From NCBI GenBank assembly GCA_003135055.1, contig PLDF01000142.1:1-36153 (forward strand): a stretch of 36,153 nucleotides of DNA. The letters run 5' to 3'. This document shows, piece by piece, positions 15,997 to 24,233 of this stretch (position 1 is its first letter; each line of letters begins with the position of its first letter). The notes beneath the pieces are model-generated. The model did not search any database. It saw only the letters and a list, made by a program, of their open reading frames with translations, and was not told the DNA's origin. Made by a program: the position numbers and the translations under genes. Source of the DNA: Bryobacterales bacterium. Lineage in GTDB: Bacteria > Acidobacteriota > Terriglobia > Bryobacterales > Bryobacteraceae.

Positions 15997-17424
15997 ATGC
16001 CGAGACAGCTCGTCGAGTGCGTACCCAATTTTTCCGAAGGCCGCGACGCCGCCAAGATCGACGCCATAGTCGCGAGCGTCTTAGCCGTGCCCGAAATAGC
16101 TCTGCTCGACCGCGAGTCGGACGCCGATCATAACCGCAGCGTTCTGACCTTCGTGGGGCCGCCCGCAGCCGTGGCCGAGGCGGCTTTCCGCTCCGTCGAA
16201 ACGGCGGTCTCGCTCATCGATCTCACTACGCACCAGGGCGCGCACCCGCGCATCGGCGCCGCCGACGTGGTGCCCTTCATCCCCATCGAGGGAGTGACCC
16301 TGGAGGACTGCGTAAAGCTCGCCGAGCGCCTGGGTAACGAGATCTGGAACAAGCTGAAGGTTCCGGTTTACCACTACGAAGCGGCGGCCAAGCGGCCCGA
16401 GCGCGTGAACCTGGAAAACATCCGCCGCGGCCAGTTTGAGGCTCTGCTCAAAGAGATGGGAACCGCGCCCGAGCGGCAGCCGGATTGCGGCGACGCCGTT
16501 TGCCATCCCACCGCGGGCGCAACCGTAGTCGGCGCGCGCAAATTCCTGATCGCCTACAACGTCAACCTCGGGACGCCGGATGTCGCCATCGCCAAAAAGA
16601 TCGCCAAGATCATTCGCTTCTCTTCGGGAGGGTTCCGCTTCGTCAAATCCATGGGCGTAACGCTGGCATCGCGAAATCTGGCGCAGGTTTCCATCAACCT
16701 GACCGATTTCGAGCAGACGCCCATGCATCTGGTTTACGAAACCGTGCGGCGCGAGGCGGAGCGTTACGGCGTGCCGGTCGTGGGCAGTGAGATAGTCGGC
16801 CTGATTCCCAAGAAGGCCATCGAAATGTCGGCCGAGTACTTCCTGCGCTTCGAAAATTTCCGGCCGGAGCTGGTGCTGGAAAATCGCATCGCCGAAGCCA
16901 TGGGTTTGCCCCCGAAGCCGTCGCGCGGCGGGCTGCCCGAATTTCTGGATGCCCTCGCCGCTCCCACCGCGACGCCCGGCGGAGGCAGCGCCTCGGCGGC
17001 CGCGGCCGCAATGGGGGCGGCGCTGGGCGCAATGGTGACGCGTCTCGCCAAGCAGGACGGCAATTCCTTTGAGGAGGACCGGCGCTTCTTCACCGAGGCC
17101 GTGGAGTTGGACGCCGAGGCCTTTCAAAAGGTGATGGCCGCCTACAAGCGCCCGAAAGAAGAGCGCGCGCCGTTCGTGGAAGAAGCGCTACACGGCGCCG
17201 CCGAAGTGCCGTTGCAAGTGTTGGAGCGGGCCGCCGCGATGTTGACGCGCCTGGAGCGTCTGGAAATTCCGGCTAAGTTCGGATCCGATCTGGCGGTGGC
17301 CAAGGCTCTCACTGTCGCAGCCAAGGCCGGCGTTTTAGAGAACGTCCGAATCAATCTCGATTCCATCAAGGACGAAGCGTTTCAGGCGTCTGTGCAGTCG
17401 CGCCTGGCGGCACTGAGCATTTGA
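15997..17424 (+). CDS. ftcD: Glutamate formimidoyltransferase with C-terminal cyclodeaminase domain
   Basis: The enzyme moves the formimino group of formiminoglutamate, a histidine breakdown product, to tetrahydrofolate, and the C-terminal domain releases ammonia to give methenyl-THF. The 475-residue protein starts MPRQLVECVPNFSEGRDAAK, the family N-terminus; the longer frame from 15823 adds 58 unrelated residues. The transferase active-site block is DLTTHQGAHPRIGAADVVPF near residues 73-92. The C-terminal transferase domain runs to about residue 300 (EMSAEYFLRFENFRPELVL). The cyclodeaminase part begins LPEFLDALAAPTATPGGGSA near residue 313 and ends at the stop; it is slightly short (about 165 residues). 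The start has only a weak GAAG binding site. No other histidine-degradation genes are nearby. Confidence 0.9.
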   Translation: MPRQLVECVPNFSEGRDAAKIDAIVASVLAVPEIALLDRESDADHNRSVLTFVGPPAAVAEAAFRSVETAVSLIDLTTHQGAHPRIGAADVVPFIPIEGVTLEDCVKLAERLGNEIWNKLKVPVYHYEAAAKRPERVNLENIRRGQFEALLKEMGTAPERQPDCGDAVCHPTAGATVVGARKFLIAYNVNLGTPDVAIAKKIAKIIRFSSGGFRFVKSMGVTLASRNLAQVSINLTDFEQTPMHLVYETVRREAERYGVPVVGSEIVGLIPKKAIEMSAEYFLRFENFRPELVLENRIAEAMGLPPKPSRGGLPEFLDALAAPTATPGGGSASAAAAAMGAALGAMVTRLAKQDGNSFEEDRRFFTEAVELDAEAFQKVMAAYKRPKEERAPFVEEALHGAAEVPLQVLERAAAMLTRLERLEIPAKFGSDLAVAKALTVAAKAGVLENVRINLDSIKDEAFQASVQSRLAALSI

Positions 17425-17482
17425 GGCGCATCTGGTAGGGAAGCCGATCCTGGCTAGTGCTGGTAGCAAAAGCTTCAGGCCA

Positions 17483-17639
17483 CTTTGGGCGCTGTGGCGC
17501 GGACGCTCGCCACCTACACTCCTATCCCCTGGCAAATACCCAAGCTCGATTGGTTCGGCGTCGCCATCTTCGGCCAGATCACAGTCGGCGGACTCAGCGG
17601 CTTTGAATATGTCGCCATTCTCGCCGGCGAATGCCGCAG
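17483..17639 (+). pseudogene. Internal fragment of the amino-acid permease gene
   Basis: These 157 bases match positions 20865-21022 of the complete permease gene, same orientation. Apart from one missing base near the left end, the six substitutions I can count in the rest all fall at third codon positions, one of which changes Met to Ile. Encoded residues include YTPIPWQIPKLDWFGVAIFG and GFEYVAILAGECR. There is no similarity on either side. It marks the left edge of the toxin-antitoxin island. The remaining bases between ftcD and brnA hold nothing else I recognise. Confidence 0.85.
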
Positions 17640-17695
17640 AGCCACCAAGGCGACCATCTCGCTCGCGCGCATGGAGCAGGGCAGTCCTCTAAGGG

Positions 17696-18013
17696 TCAAG
17701 GGCGTTGGTTCTGGCGCGTTTCTTCGTTGTCGAGCGCTTCGTGAAGGAGCATTTTGAGATAGGTCTGGTATCGTAGTCCGCGTCTGGCGGCAAGATCGCG
17801 GGCGCGAGCGAGATCTTGCTCGGCAACGCGAATGGTGATGTTCCTGGCCGGCGCGGCTGTCTGAGCGGGCGAAGGGTCAAGGCGACGGAGTTTCAGTTCG
17901 CCGCGCGCGAGCGCCGCTTCGGCCTGCGCCGTGAGCCGATCGCGTTGTTCGTACCACCATTTGGCTTCTTCGGCTTCGTTGGAAAACCGGGGAACGGGTT
18001 GAGGACGATCCAT
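17696..18013 (-). CDS. brnA: BrnA/CopG-type antitoxin
   Basis: The 105-residue product begins MDRPQPVPRFSNEAEEAKWW, then YEQRDRLTA, and ends with the ribbon-helix-helix part ITIRVAEQDLARARDLAARR followed by GLRYQTYLKMLLHEAL. This is the usual layout of antitoxins paired with BrnT-type toxins: toxin-binding N-terminus, DNA-binding C-terminus. A longer frame adds 51 residues inside the toxin gene and is rejected. It starts five bases after the toxin stop, the toxin-first order typical of brnTA. Since the toxin is broken, this antitoxin may now be an orphan. Confidence 0.8.
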   Translation of the reverse strand: MDRPQPVPRFSNEAEEAKWWYEQRDRLTAQAEAALARGELKLRRLDPSPAQTAAPARNITIRVAEQDLARARDLAARRGLRYQTYLKMLLHEALDNEETRQNQRP

Positions 18014-18018
18014 ATTGG

Positions 18019-18316
18019 TTATTCTCTTTTTGTGGCGCGGAAGTAGACAGCTTCGAGGCCTTTGGTTGCAGGATACGCGGTGATGGTCCGGTAAGATCCG
18101 TCTTCGAGCATTGTCCAAACGACAACCAGAACGCGGCCGGCAGTGGTCTGACCGACGGCGGTCCAACGCTCCTCGCCATCGGGAGTGACGTTGTGCTCCA
18201 AATCCATGAGGTCCCCGGCGAGGGCCTGCTCGGCTTCGTCGGGACGGACGTTATGAGATGAGAACCCAGATGCGCGATGTGGAGAGTGTCCCAATCAAAG
18301 CGAGACGTCTGTCCAT
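18019..18316 (-). pseudogene. brnT: BrnT-type toxin, frameshifted
   Basis: BrnT is a RelE-fold ribonuclease. The C-terminal two thirds are intact (NVRPDEAEQALAGDLMDLEH, then EERWTAVGQTTAGRVLVVVW and ITAYPATKGLEAVYFRA). The expected N-terminus FDWDTLHIAHLGSH lies just upstream in another frame. A 5-bp tandem duplication (ATGAG twice on the plus strand, 18253-18262) separates the frames; removing one copy rejoins them as HLGSHNVRPDEA. The nearest ATG (18316) is one base out of phase with FDWD, so a second small indel is likely. I therefore call it inactivated. Confidence 0.7.
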
Positions 18317-18324
18317 GTACTTAC

Positions 18325-18337
18325 ATTATACGTATAA
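18325..18337 (-). promoter_or_regulatory. Promoter -10 and palindromic operator of brnTA
   Basis: The minus strand carries a perfect TATAAT at 18330-18325, overlapping the 12-bp perfect palindrome TTATACGTATAA (18326-18337), about ten bases before the ATG at 18316. An antitoxin binding the palindrome would block the promoter, the standard autoregulation of such modules. No good -35 is visible. Confidence 0.5.
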
Positions 18338-18543
18338 ATTACGAGAGGGAGGAGGGAAAAGGCCGGATTAAGCGGATCCGCTCTGAGCGAAGTGGATCGA
18401 TTTCGTTGGTTTTGATGCCTCCATCCGCCTGATTGGAGCATTTCCCGCGCTTCGAAAAGTTCGGCCTGACCTGGTAATGGAAGATCAGAAGATCGCCTGC
18501 CCGCATTTGACTGCTCTCCGCCATTGGCGGATAATTCAAATGA

Positions 18544-18879
18544 GTGGAGCTGATCGAGACTCTTACCTTCACGAGGCGGATCACCGCTCTGCTAAGCGAT
18601 GAGGAGTATGGTAGATTTCAATCCCGGATCGCCGCGAGTCCGGAGCTCGGCGCTCTTATTAAAGGCGGCGGCGGGATCCGCAAGGTTCGCGTTGGCGCCG
18701 GATCGCGAGGGAAGAGCGGCGGCGCCCGCGTTATCTACTATTGGGCGGTACGAAAGGACGTGATCTTGCCGCTCTACGGATATTCGAAGAACGCGGCCGT
18801 GGACCTCACTCCGAAGCAGGTTTCGCAGCTCGCCAAAATTGTCAAAGAGGAGTTCGGCAGTGAAAAAAGAAATGTTTGA
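18544..18879 (+). CDS. RelE-family mRNA interferase toxin (HigB-2 type)
   Basis: RelE-fold toxins cleave mRNA in the ribosome. The 111-residue protein starts at GTG and reads MELIETLTFTRRITALLSDE, the family N-terminus, then GGGGIRKVRVGAGSRGKSGG, ARVIYYWAVRKDVILPLYGY and SKNAAVDLTPKQVSQLAKIV. The RKVR and GGARVIYY blocks supply the basic residues used for RNA contact and catalysis in this subfamily. There is no convincing ribosome binding site before the GTG. The end overlaps the antitoxin by 20 bases: toxin-first order, as in higBA. The reading frame is intact, unlike the two other toxins in the window with frameshifts. Confidence 0.85.
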   Translation: MELIETLTFTRRITALLSDEEYGRFQSRIAASPELGALIKGGGGIRKVRVGAGSRGKSGGARVIYYWAVRKDVILPLYGYSKNAAVDLTPKQVSQLAKIVKEEFGSEKRNV

Positions 18880-19153
18880 AGAACCGCTGGGCAGCGTGCG
18901 CGAAGCCGGAGCGATTCTGCGCGGCCGGCGGAAGCCTTCGCGGCGGTTGGCGGTCAGCCCTTCCGGCGTCCGCGTCATTCGCGAACGAACCAGCCTGTCG
19001 CAGTCGGAGTTTGCGCATCTGATCGGCGTAAGCGTGAAGACGCTTCAAAACTGGGAACAGGACCGGCGGCGACCAACGGGCCCGGCTGCCGCACTCTTGA
19101 GCATTATTGAGCACGATCCAGCCCTGGCTGTGAAGGCGATTCACCGCGTTTAG
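18860..19153 (+). CDS. Xre-type HTH antitoxin (HigA-like)
   Basis: The 97-residue protein is expected to neutralise the RelE-type toxin and repress the operon. I start it at the GTG with GAGGAG seven bases upstream, giving MKKEMFEEPLGSVREAGAIL; a TTG farther upstream lacks such a site. The helix-turn-helix is VIRERTSLSQSEFAHLIGVS followed by VKTLQNWEQDRRRPTGPA. The last residues PALAVKAIHRV are typical of the family. The gap to the next gene (about 90 bases) shows nothing recognisable. Confidence 0.87.
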   Translation: MKKEMFEEPLGSVREAGAILRGRRKPSRRLAVSPSGVRVIRERTSLSQSEFAHLIGVSVKTLQNWEQDRRRPTGPAAALLSIIEHDPALAVKAIHRV

Positions 19154-19244
19154 GGGAAGTTGCAGAGTGCCTCACCAAGGGTAAGTTGTGACACATCGCC
19201 GGAGGCCCGCCAAACGCAGGTTTCACGCGTGTCAAATATCAGGG

Positions 19245-19919
19245 TCAAATTGCGAAAAACACTACAACCGGTACGGCGAAAGCAAGGGCGTTTTTCGCGA
19301 TGCATTCTAGACGATCAAAAGGATTGATCTCAGTCCGCTCAATAACTAGACTTTTTTCTACAGTCATTGGCAGATGATTGAGATTTGCAAATTGCTCGCC
19401 CCACGCAAGGTTTCTAAACGTGAATTTCAAGCGGTTGGTACCGGTCACCTTGTCAAGATCAGTCGGTCGGACACTTGCGCATGTGGGCGACAGCGGACAG
19501 CGGTACGGTAACAGCCGATTCAACACTGAAAAGAGTACGTTTGCCAAAAAGCCGCCCACCAACAAAGCGCCGATAGCCTCGGCGACAAATGCGACAAATG
19601 GCAACCGCACCAGAAACGAGTGCTGTCCAAGATAACCGACAAGCGCGCCGACGGGCGCACAAACGCAGAATGCAAGAGAAGTCACGTTATCCGGTCGAAG
19701 CACATATTCCTCTTCATGACGCTTGCATTGAACACACATTGGAACGGTAAGTGACGTTGATCCCATTGAGTGGGCCCCCTCCCAGCCGTAGCCGACCGTG
19801 CCGGTGTCCGTGGTATGCACCGAGCAACAAACGCACCCGGCTGGGGTTCGAAATGATCGGGCCGCTGTCTCAATCGAAACCTGCTTCGGCGTTTCCGGTT
19901 TCATCGCAAGATCTAACAT
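19245..19919 (-). CDS. Membrane protein with N-terminal cysteine cluster, unknown function
   Basis: The 224-residue product has Cys-rich pairs in the first 65 residues (CVCCSVH near 29-35 and MCVQCKRHEEEYVL near 61-74) that could bind zinc. Two adjoining membrane segments lie near residues 78-98 and 104-130, and a third at the very C-terminus (NALAFAVPVVVFFAI). An inner ATG giving MKPETPKQ (start 19904) is an equally good start. It overlaps by a few bases the stop of an integrase remnant, so it arrived with, or was cut next to, a mobile element. I recognise no named family. Confidence 0.6.
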   Translation of the reverse strand: MLDLAMKPETPKQVSIETAARSFRTPAGCVCCSVHTTDTGTVGYGWEGAHSMGSTSLTVPMCVQCKRHEEEYVLRPDNVTSLAFCVCAPVGALVGYLGQHSFLVRLPFVAFVAEAIGALLVGGFLANVLFSVLNRLLPYRCPLSPTCASVRPTDLDKVTGTNRLKFTFRNLAWGEQFANLNHLPMTVEKSLVIERTEINPFDRLECIAKNALAFAVPVVVFFAI

Positions 19920-20146
19920 GCGGGCCTCCGACGCTGCGCCGTCTTGCCGATCACGGAGCGGAACAGCGGCCCCTTGCGATCGCCCACGATGCCTGCGGTC
20001 CTGATGTACGCATCGAGATATTCTTCGAGCTTGCGGTGACAGGGCATTTCGTTGAGTTTACCGTTTTTCTCGTGAGGCCGGAGCCACCAGCGCTTTTTCT
20101 GCGAAAAATAATCCTCGACGGTGAGCGCGACAACGGCCCCGACGCG
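19913..20146 (-). pseudogene. Remnant of a tyrosine recombinase (integrase)
   Basis: The 77-residue frame has no start of its own. It reads RVGAVVALTVEDYFSQKKRW, where the first Arg corresponds to the catalytic Arg of the family, then EKNGKLNEMPCHRKLEEYLD and AYIRTAGIVGDRKGPLFRSV. This is the middle of the catalytic domain of a phage-type or XerC/D-like integrase. Similarity stops at IGKT, before the His-x-x-Arg and Tyr boxes, and a TAG follows. It is therefore a dead fragment lying at the right edge of the toxin-antitoxin island, next to the permease gene. It is evidence that a mobile element passed through this locus. Confidence 0.75.
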
Positions 20147-20333
20147 GGGGAAGATGTGTCTGCAAGTATTTAAAATACAAAACTTAAATAGTGTAGCCTT
20201 CTATGCGCCGTCTCCGCGCCTCCACGTTGAAGACCCACTCCCGCTCCGAACTACCTCTCCCGGCCCAATAGTTTTACCCCACTTCCCAACCCCTCTCCTC
20301 CCCCCCGAAAACCTGTGTCATCATTGGTGCACC

Positions 20334-21725
20334 GTGCAGGCCGCTAACTCCGAACAAGCCAGCCTCCGCAAAACGCTCGGCCTCCGCGACCTTGTCCTCG
20401 CCCAAATCCTATGCGTAGTCGGCTCCGCTTGGGTCGGCATCGCCGCCAAGCTCGGAAACTCCGAAGCCGTCTTCTGGCTCGTCGCCATCGCGCTCTTTTA
20501 CCTGCCGCTGGCCGCGGTCGTGATCTATCTCAACCGCCTGATGCCGCTCGAAGGCGGACTCTATCAATGGGCCAAGCAGGGCTTCGGCGAGATGGCCGGC
20601 TTCCTTACCGCGTGGAACTTGTGGGTTTACGCCATCGCCAGCACTGCCTCTATCGTCTTCGTCGTCCCCACCGACATCTCTTACATGGTTGGCCCATCGG
20701 CGGCCTGGCTCCCCGCCAGCAAACTGGCCACGCTCGCGCTCACCGGAGCGGTGATGGCGGGCATCGCCTGGGTGGCCGTTCGCGGACTCGATATCGGCAA
20801 GTGGCTGCACAACATCGGCAGCATACTCATCCTGCTGGCCTACGCGATTCTGCTCGCTCTGCCGCTTTGGGCGCTGTGGCGCGGCCGCATCGCCACCTAT
20901 ACTCCCATCCCCTGGCAAATGCCCAAGCTCGATTGGTTCGGCGTCGCCATCTTCGGCCAGATCACCGTCGGCGGTCTCAGCGGCTTTGAGTATGTCGCCA
21001 TTCTCGCCGGCGAATGCCGCAGCGCATCGCGCACCATCGGTCAGTCGGTAGTGATCTCCGCTCCCATCATCGCGCTCATGTTTATTCTGGGGACCAGTTC
21101 CGTACTCACCTTCGTCGGGCATCAGCCCATCAACGTCATCGGGCCCATCCCGCAGACCCTGCGCGCGGCCGCGGGAAATTCGGGCCTGGCGGCATCGGCC
21201 GTGCCCTTCGTCATCGCGTTGCTGATTGCCCGCGCCATCGCCGCCGCCAGCCTGCTGCTCACCGGCCTCACTCGCCTGCCCATGACCGCCGGATGGGACC
21301 ACCACGCGCCGCGTTGGTTCGCGCACCTCCATCCAAAATGGCGTACGCCCGTGAATTCCATCCTGTTTGTGACGGCCGTGGTGATGGCGGTCATTCTCCT
21401 GAGCATGTTAGGAGTGCGCGAGCAGGAGGCCAGCCAGTTGCTTCTCAACGCGTCCACGGTGCACTACGCCATCGCCTACGTGGCCCTGTTCGCGCTGCCC
21501 GTTTTCGGAAGCCGCAGGCTGCGTTCGGCGCTGCCCGGCTGGTTGAAACCGGTCGCGTTGGCGGGCATGGGCGCTAGTGTAGTCGCGCTTCTGATGGCCG
21601 TCTATCCCATCGTCGACGTGGTCAGCCGCACTTCGTATGCCGCCAAGATTTCGGGCGTGGTAGTGTTGACCAACATCGCCGGCGTGGCCCTCTACCGCGC
21701 CGGTAAGCGGCGCTCGATTAACTAA
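20334..21725 (+). CDS. Amino acid permease, APC superfamily
   Basis: The 463-residue protein is a 12-segment secondary transporter, probably for amino acids or amines. It starts at GTG giving VQAANSEQASLRKTLGLRDL, then VLAQILCVVGSAWVGIAAKL, the conserved first membrane helix with its unwound Gly motif. A longer frame from 20121 begins in the integrase remnant and adds 71 non-family residues. Other helices include LEGGLYQWAKQGFGEMAGFL near residue 70 and FGQITVGGLSGFEYVAILAG near 205. No clear binding site precedes the GTG; the 187-bp gap before it shows nothing else. An internal 157-bp stretch is duplicated 3.4 kb upstream. The substrate cannot be told. Confidence 0.82.
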   Translation: MQAANSEQASLRKTLGLRDLVLAQILCVVGSAWVGIAAKLGNSEAVFWLVAIALFYLPLAAVVIYLNRLMPLEGGLYQWAKQGFGEMAGFLTAWNLWVYAIASTASIVFVVPTDISYMVGPSAAWLPASKLATLALTGAVMAGIAWVAVRGLDIGKWLHNIGSILILLAYAILLALPLWALWRGRIATYTPIPWQMPKLDWFGVAIFGQITVGGLSGFEYVAILAGECRSASRTIGQSVVISAPIIALMFILGTSSVLTFVGHQPINVIGPIPQTLRAAAGNSGLAASAVPFVIALLIARAIAAASLLLTGLTRLPMTAGWDHHAPRWFAHLHPKWRTPVNSILFVTAVVMAVILLSMLGVREQEASQLLLNASTVHYAIAYVALFALPVFGSRRLRSALPGWLKPVALAGMGASVVALLMAVYPIVDVVSRTSYAAKISGVVVLTNIAGVALYRAGKRRSIN

Positions 21726-21995
21726 GCTAGACCGGCGAACAGCAGGAATCGCGGCATTACGAAAATCCAGTAGACGTGCCAGCTCCGCTTCATCGCGCGC
21801 ACGATGCTCCTGCCGTTTCCGAGGTCGCGGAGCCGCGATGTCCAAGGTGATCGCCCGATACGCAACGCTGGGCGCCAGCGTAGTCACACGGCGATTATTA
21901 CCGCCCTAAACCCCTATCTTTAGTCAACATCCGATTCACAACCAAATACGGGATAGTGTACGGCAACCTTACCCCCAATAATTCAAGTACCAACC

Positions 21996-23327
21996 ATGAT
22001 CGACCGGACCCAAGAGTTGCGCGCCAAGATCCTCGACCTCGCCGGCGAATACTGCGCCGAAAAGTTCGCGGCGCGCCCCTTTGTCCCCGGCGAATCGTCC
22101 GTACCCGTCTCCGGCAAAGTCTTCGACGCCTCCGAAATGCGCACGCTGGTCGATTCCGCGCTCGATTTCTGGCTCACCGCCGGCCGCTTCGCCGACCGCT
22201 TTGAGCGCGAATTCGCGCGTTGGTTCGGCCTTCGCGGGTGCTCGCTCACCAATTCCGGCTCGTCGGCCAACCTGCTGGCAATCTCCGCCCTGACGTCGCC
22301 CAAGCTCGGCGACCGCCGCCTGGTTCCCGGCGATGAAGTCATCACCGTCGCCGCCGGCTTTCCCACCACCATCAATCCCATCATTCAGAACGGCCTCGTG
22401 CCGGTCTTCGTCGATGTCACGCTGCCCACCTACAACGTGGACGTCGCGCAGCTGGAATCCGCGCTTTCGCCCCGCACCCGCGCGCTCATCCTCGCGCACA
22501 CGCTCGGCAATCCGTTCGACCTCGCCGCTGTCACCGCCTTCGCCAGCCGCCACGGCCTGTGGCTCATCGAAGATTGCTGCGACGCCGTCGGCTCACTCTA
22601 CCAGGGCGGCAAGGTGGGCACGTTCGGCGACCTCGCCACCACCAGTTTTTACCCCGCGCATCACATCACCATGGGCGAAGGCGGCGCCGTGCTCACCAAC
22701 AAGCCGCTGCTAAAAACGTTGGTCGAATCGTTCCGCGATTGGGGCCGCGACTGCTGGTGCGCGCCCGGTTGCGATAACACATGCGGCAAGCGCTTCGATT
22801 GGCAGCTCGGCGGCCTGCCTTGCGGTTACGACCACAAGTACACCTATTCGCACATCGGCTACAACCTCAAGGTGACCGATATGCAGGCGGCCGTCGGCGT
22901 CGCTCAGTTGCAAAAGCTCGACGGTTTCATTGCGGACCGCCGCCGCAATTTCGACGCGCTGCGCGACGGCCTGCGCGAATTGGAAGAGTTCTTCATTTTG
23001 CCCGAGGCCACCGCCGGCTCCGAGCCGAGTTGGTTCGGCTTTCCCATCGCCGTACGGCCCGGCGCGCCGTTCACCCGCAACCAGGTAACCCGCGCCCTGG
23101 AAGAACGGAAAGTCGCCACGCGCCTGCTGTTCGGCGGCAATCTGACGCGCCAGCCGGCATATCAGGCGAGCGAGTACCGCGTCGTCGGCCAATTGAAGAA
23201 TACGGATATTGTGATGAACCAAGTCTTTTGGATAGGCCTTTACCCCGGGATTACCCCGGCAATGCTCGATTACATGCTGGAGAGCCTGCACGCCGTCGCA
23301 TCGATGGCCGTTCAGGTAGGAGTCTAA
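21996..23327 (+). CDS. rfbH: CDP-4-keto-6-deoxyglucose 3-dehydrase (RfbH / DdhC, E1)
   Basis: E1 removes the C3 hydroxyl of CDP-4-keto-6-deoxyhexose using PMP and a [2Fe-2S] cluster, the key step toward 3,6-dideoxyhexoses of O-antigens. The 443-residue protein has the aminotransferase-like fold but His222 in [16 protein letters not shown] replaces the usual PLP-binding Lys, the E1 hallmark. Cys195, Cys253, Cys255 and Cys263 fit exactly the C-x57-C-x-C-x7-C cluster motif ([17 protein letters not shown]). It needs a reductase (DdhD/E3) that is not in the window. No Shine-Dalgarno site is obvious. It opens the plus-strand glycan cluster, three bases before the NeuB-like gene. The 270 bases upstream hold nothing recognisable. 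Confidence 0.92.
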   Translation: MIDRTQELRAKILDLAGEYCAEKFAARPFVPGESSVPVSGKVFDASEMRTLVDSALDFWLTAGRFADRFEREFARWFGLRGCSLTNSGSSANLLAISALTSPKLGDRRLVPGDEVITVAAGFPTTINPIIQNGLVPVFVDVTLPTYNVDVAQLESALSPRTRALILAHTLGNPFDLAAVTAFASRHGLWLIEDCCDAVGSLYQGGKVGTFGDLATTSFYPAHHITMGEGGAVLTNKPLLKTLVESFRDWGRDCWCAPGCDNTCGKRFDWQLGGLPCGYDHKYTYSHIGYNLKVTDMQAAVGVAQLQKLDGFIADRRRNFDALRDGLRELEEFFILPEATAGSEPSWFGFPIAVRPGAPFTRNQVTRALEERKVATRLLFGGNLTRQPAYQASEYRVVGQLKNTDIVMNQVFWIGLYPGITPAMLDYMLESLHAVASMAVQVGV

Positions 23328-23330
23328 ACA

Positions 23331-24233
23331 ATGCGCAATGCGCTTACGAACGGAAGCCGCCCCGAGGTTTTAATCGGCAACAAGCTTGTCGGCGACGGCC
23401 ACCCCTGCTACATCGTCGCCGAAATCGGCATCAACCATAACGGCGATATCGACCTCGCACGGCGCCTGATCAGCGTGGCCGTGGCGGCCGGCTGCGACGC
23501 GGTGAAGTTTCAGAAGCGCACCGTGGAAGTGGTCTATACGCCCGAAGAGCTGGCCAAGCCCCGCGAAAACCCCTTCGGCCCCACCAATGGCGACCTCAAG
23601 CACGGCCTGGAATTCGGTCACGACGAGTATCGCCTGATCGACCGCTACTGCCGCGAAGTGAAGATGCCGTGGTTCGCATCGGCTTGGGACGAAAAAGCCG
23701 TCGACTTCATCGATCAGTTCGACACGCCGTGCTACAAAATCGCTTCGGCCTCGCTCACCGACGACAACCTGCTGCGCCACACGCGCTCCAAGGGCCGGCC
23801 GGTCATTCTCTCCACCGGCATGAGCACCATCGAAGAGATCGATCGCGCGGTGGATGTGCTGGGCACGAAAAATCTGGTGCTGCTGCACGCGTGCAGCGTC
23901 TACCCGGCGCACTATCCCGAGCTGAATCTGAAGGCCATCACCACCATGCGCGAGCGCTACCATGTGCCCGTGGGATACTCCGGGCACGAAACCGGTCTGC
24001 CTTCCACCGTGGCCGCGGTCGCGCTGGGCGCCTGCTGCGTGGAGCGCCACATCACGCTCGACCGCGCCATGTGGGGTTCCGACCAGGCCGCTTCGCTAGA
24101 GCCGAACGGCATCTCGAAGATTGTGAGCTACGTCCGCATCGTGGAACAGTCGTTGGGCGATGGCGTCAAGGGCGTGGCCGAGCGCGAGCAGCCCATTATC
24201 AAGAAATTGCGGCGCGTGGGCGCGGCGGCGTAA
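23331..24233 (+). CDS. NeuB-family sugar synthase lacking the SAF domain
   Basis: NeuB-family enzymes condense phosphoenolpyruvate with a hexose-derived aldehyde to a nonulosonic acid (sialic, legionaminic or pseudaminic type). The 300 residues show IVAEIGINHNGDIDLARRLI near 28-47, AVKFQKRT near 60, YKIASASLTDDNLL, VILSTGMSTIEEID near 160, LLHACSVYPAHYPE and VGYSGHETG, then VERHITLDRAMWGSDQAASL, where PEP and metal bind. The family usually adds a C-terminal SAF domain (total near 345); here the protein ends after the barrel at IIKKLRRVGAAA. It is contiguous with rfbH and with the HAD phosphatase that starts on the next base. The natural substrate is unknown. Confidence 0.87.
   Translation: MRNALTNGSRPEVLIGNKLVGDGHPCYIVAEIGINHNGDIDLARRLISVAVAAGCDAVKFQKRTVEVVYTPEELAKPRENPFGPTNGDLKHGLEFGHDEYRLIDRYCREVKMPWFASAWDEKAVDFIDQFDTPCYKIASASLTDDNLLRHTRSKGRPVILSTGMSTIEEIDRAVDVLGTKNLVLLHACSVYPAHYPELNLKAITTMRERYHVPVGYSGHETGLPSTVAAVALGACCVERHITLDRAMWGSDQAASLEPNGISKIVSYVRIVEQSLGDGVKGVAEREQPIIKKLRRVGAAA

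Noticed and set aside
16081..17127. A 348-codon minus-strand frame
   Set aside because: It mirrors the ftcD gene, has no family motifs and no ribosome binding site.
21408..21995. A minus-strand reading frame behind the permease
   Set aside because: It is mostly antisense to the permease; the part in the gap has no motif that I can name.
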